DNA of 7,063 nucleotides. Source: CAYSHJ01 sp964589725. Lineage in GTDB: Bacteria > Planctomycetota > Planctomycetia > Planctomycetales > Planctomycetaceae. The DNA is taken from assembly GCA_964589725.1 (NCBI GenBank), contig CAZPUJ010000327.1:1-7063 (forward strand), read 5' to 3'. The notes below the pieces were generated by a model. That model had not been told where the DNA came from, searched no databases, and was given only the letters and a program-made list of their open reading frames with translations. The position numbers and the translations under genes were made by a program. Below are positions 6,755 through 7,063 of this stretch, one piece after another; the first letter of the stretch is position 1, and each line of letters opens with the position of its first letter.

Positions 6755-6803
6755 TTCGTCATTCGTCATTCTTTCGCCATTGGGTATTTCGCTATTCGTC
6801 ATT
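6755..6803. repeat. Inverted copies of the tandem unit
   Basis: TTCGTCATT, the reverse complement of the AATGACGAA core of the upstream array, occurs at 6755-6763, 6762-6770 and 6795-6803. CTTTCGCCATTGGG (6771-6784) is the reverse complement of 6665-6678 with one mismatch. Array and inverted copies could therefore fold into an imperfect hairpin around about 35 nt of unrelated sequence. No T-tract follows, so a standard terminator for moaC is not supported. Confidence 0.8.
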
Positions 6804-6811
6804 CACTCCGC

Positions 6812-6816
6812 AGGAG
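6812..6816 (+). promoter_or_regulatory. Shine-Dalgarno for the permease TTG start
   Basis: AGGAG is separated by 7 nt from TTG 6824, an ideal spacing. It picks this TTG over the upstream in-frame ATG 6716, which lies inside repeat sequence. Confidence 0.75.
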
Positions 6817-6823
6817 CCTCCGC

Positions 6824-7063
6824 TTGTTCGCCGGTCCCATTTTTTCTCGTGAAGCTCTGACCGTTCCGCGGCGGTTGCGGCATTTCTTGATTCGGTCGGG
6901 GTACGTCGCTGGGTTGTTCGTACTGTTGTACACGGCCGGGCAGGCGACGTTTGGTTGGCAACAGGTGCGAAGCCTCGGCGATGTCGCTCACTTTGGTAGT
7001 CTGATCTTTCAGGTCTTCTCGTTGTTGCAACTGACGCTGGCGTTGTTTTTCGGGCTGCTCTTC
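6824..7063 (+). CDS. ABC-2 type transporter permease, N-terminal part (cut by right edge)
   Basis: An open frame runs without a stop to the right edge; 80 codons are visible from TTG 6824. The protein begins MFAGPIFSREALTVPRR (TTG read as Met), a cytoplasmic segment rich in Arg. A first membrane helix covers about residues 26-42 (GYVAGLFVLLYTAGQAT), then a loop (GWQQVRSLGDVAHFG), and a second hydrophobic segment starts at about 58 (SLIFQVFSLLQLTLALFFGLLF). The opening GPIFSRE, the helix and the GDVAHFG loop resemble the large ABC-2 type permeases common in planctomycetes; this is recognition from memory. Such permeases pair with an ATPase to export an unidentified substrate. The ATPase is not visible and may lie downstream. 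An in-frame ATG at 6716 would add 36 residues translated from the repeat, which is unlikely. Confidence 0.8.
   Translation, partial: MFAGPIFSREALTVPRRLRHFLIRSGYVAGLFVLLYTAGQATFGWQQVRSLGDVAHFGSLIFQVFSLLQLTLALFFGLLF

Noticed and set aside
6284..6802. Minus-strand frame with a repeating SFVIG peptide
   Set aside because: The repeat peptide is the reverse translation of the tandem DNA array and the rest is antisense to moaC.
6631..6803. Possible CRISPR array
   Set aside because: Units are 14-18 nt, contiguous and degenerate, with no unique spacers, and no cas gene is present.

Overview
The window (about 58-60% G+C by eye) reads like chromosomal DNA of a planctomycete. This is an inference from three things: the ABC-2 type permease opening at the right edge has a sequence style I associate with that phylum, the gene spacing is loose, and palindromic or short tandem repeats lie between the genes. 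I cannot name a genus. All six genes lie on the + strand, and no stretch over 300 bases lacks a gene.

Layout. 1-1393: the C-terminal two thirds of polynucleotide phosphorylase (pnp), cut by the left edge and closed by a strong intrinsic terminator (1421-1455). 1484-1555: a very long, near-perfect palindrome resembling a REP-type dispersed element. 1612-2331: a small soluble histidine kinase with no sensor domain. 2381-3646: a GlcE-like FAD-binding subunit of glycolate oxidase. 3647-3879: a non-coding gap ending in a perfect hairpin just before a good Shine-Dalgarno. 3880-6099: a membrane-anchored thioredoxin-NHL protein with the architecture of animal NHLRC2. 6164-6643: moaC of molybdopterin synthesis. 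6631-6803: a short-period tandem array followed by inverted copies. 6824-7063: the start of an ABC-2 type permease, a gene that is easy to miss because it runs off the right edge and starts with TTG.

The genes do not form an obvious single pathway: RNA decay (pnp), signalling (kinase), glycolate oxidation (glcE), a thiol/propeller envelope protein, cofactor synthesis (moaC) and transport. Gaps of 49 to 233 nt and repeat insertions suggest mostly independent transcription units; only the kinase-glcE gap (49 nt) is operon-like.

I see no convincing new defence or mobile system. The points most worth checking are the hidden permease start, the long palindrome, the repeat array that supplies the moaC stop codon, and the bacterial NHLRC2-like protein.
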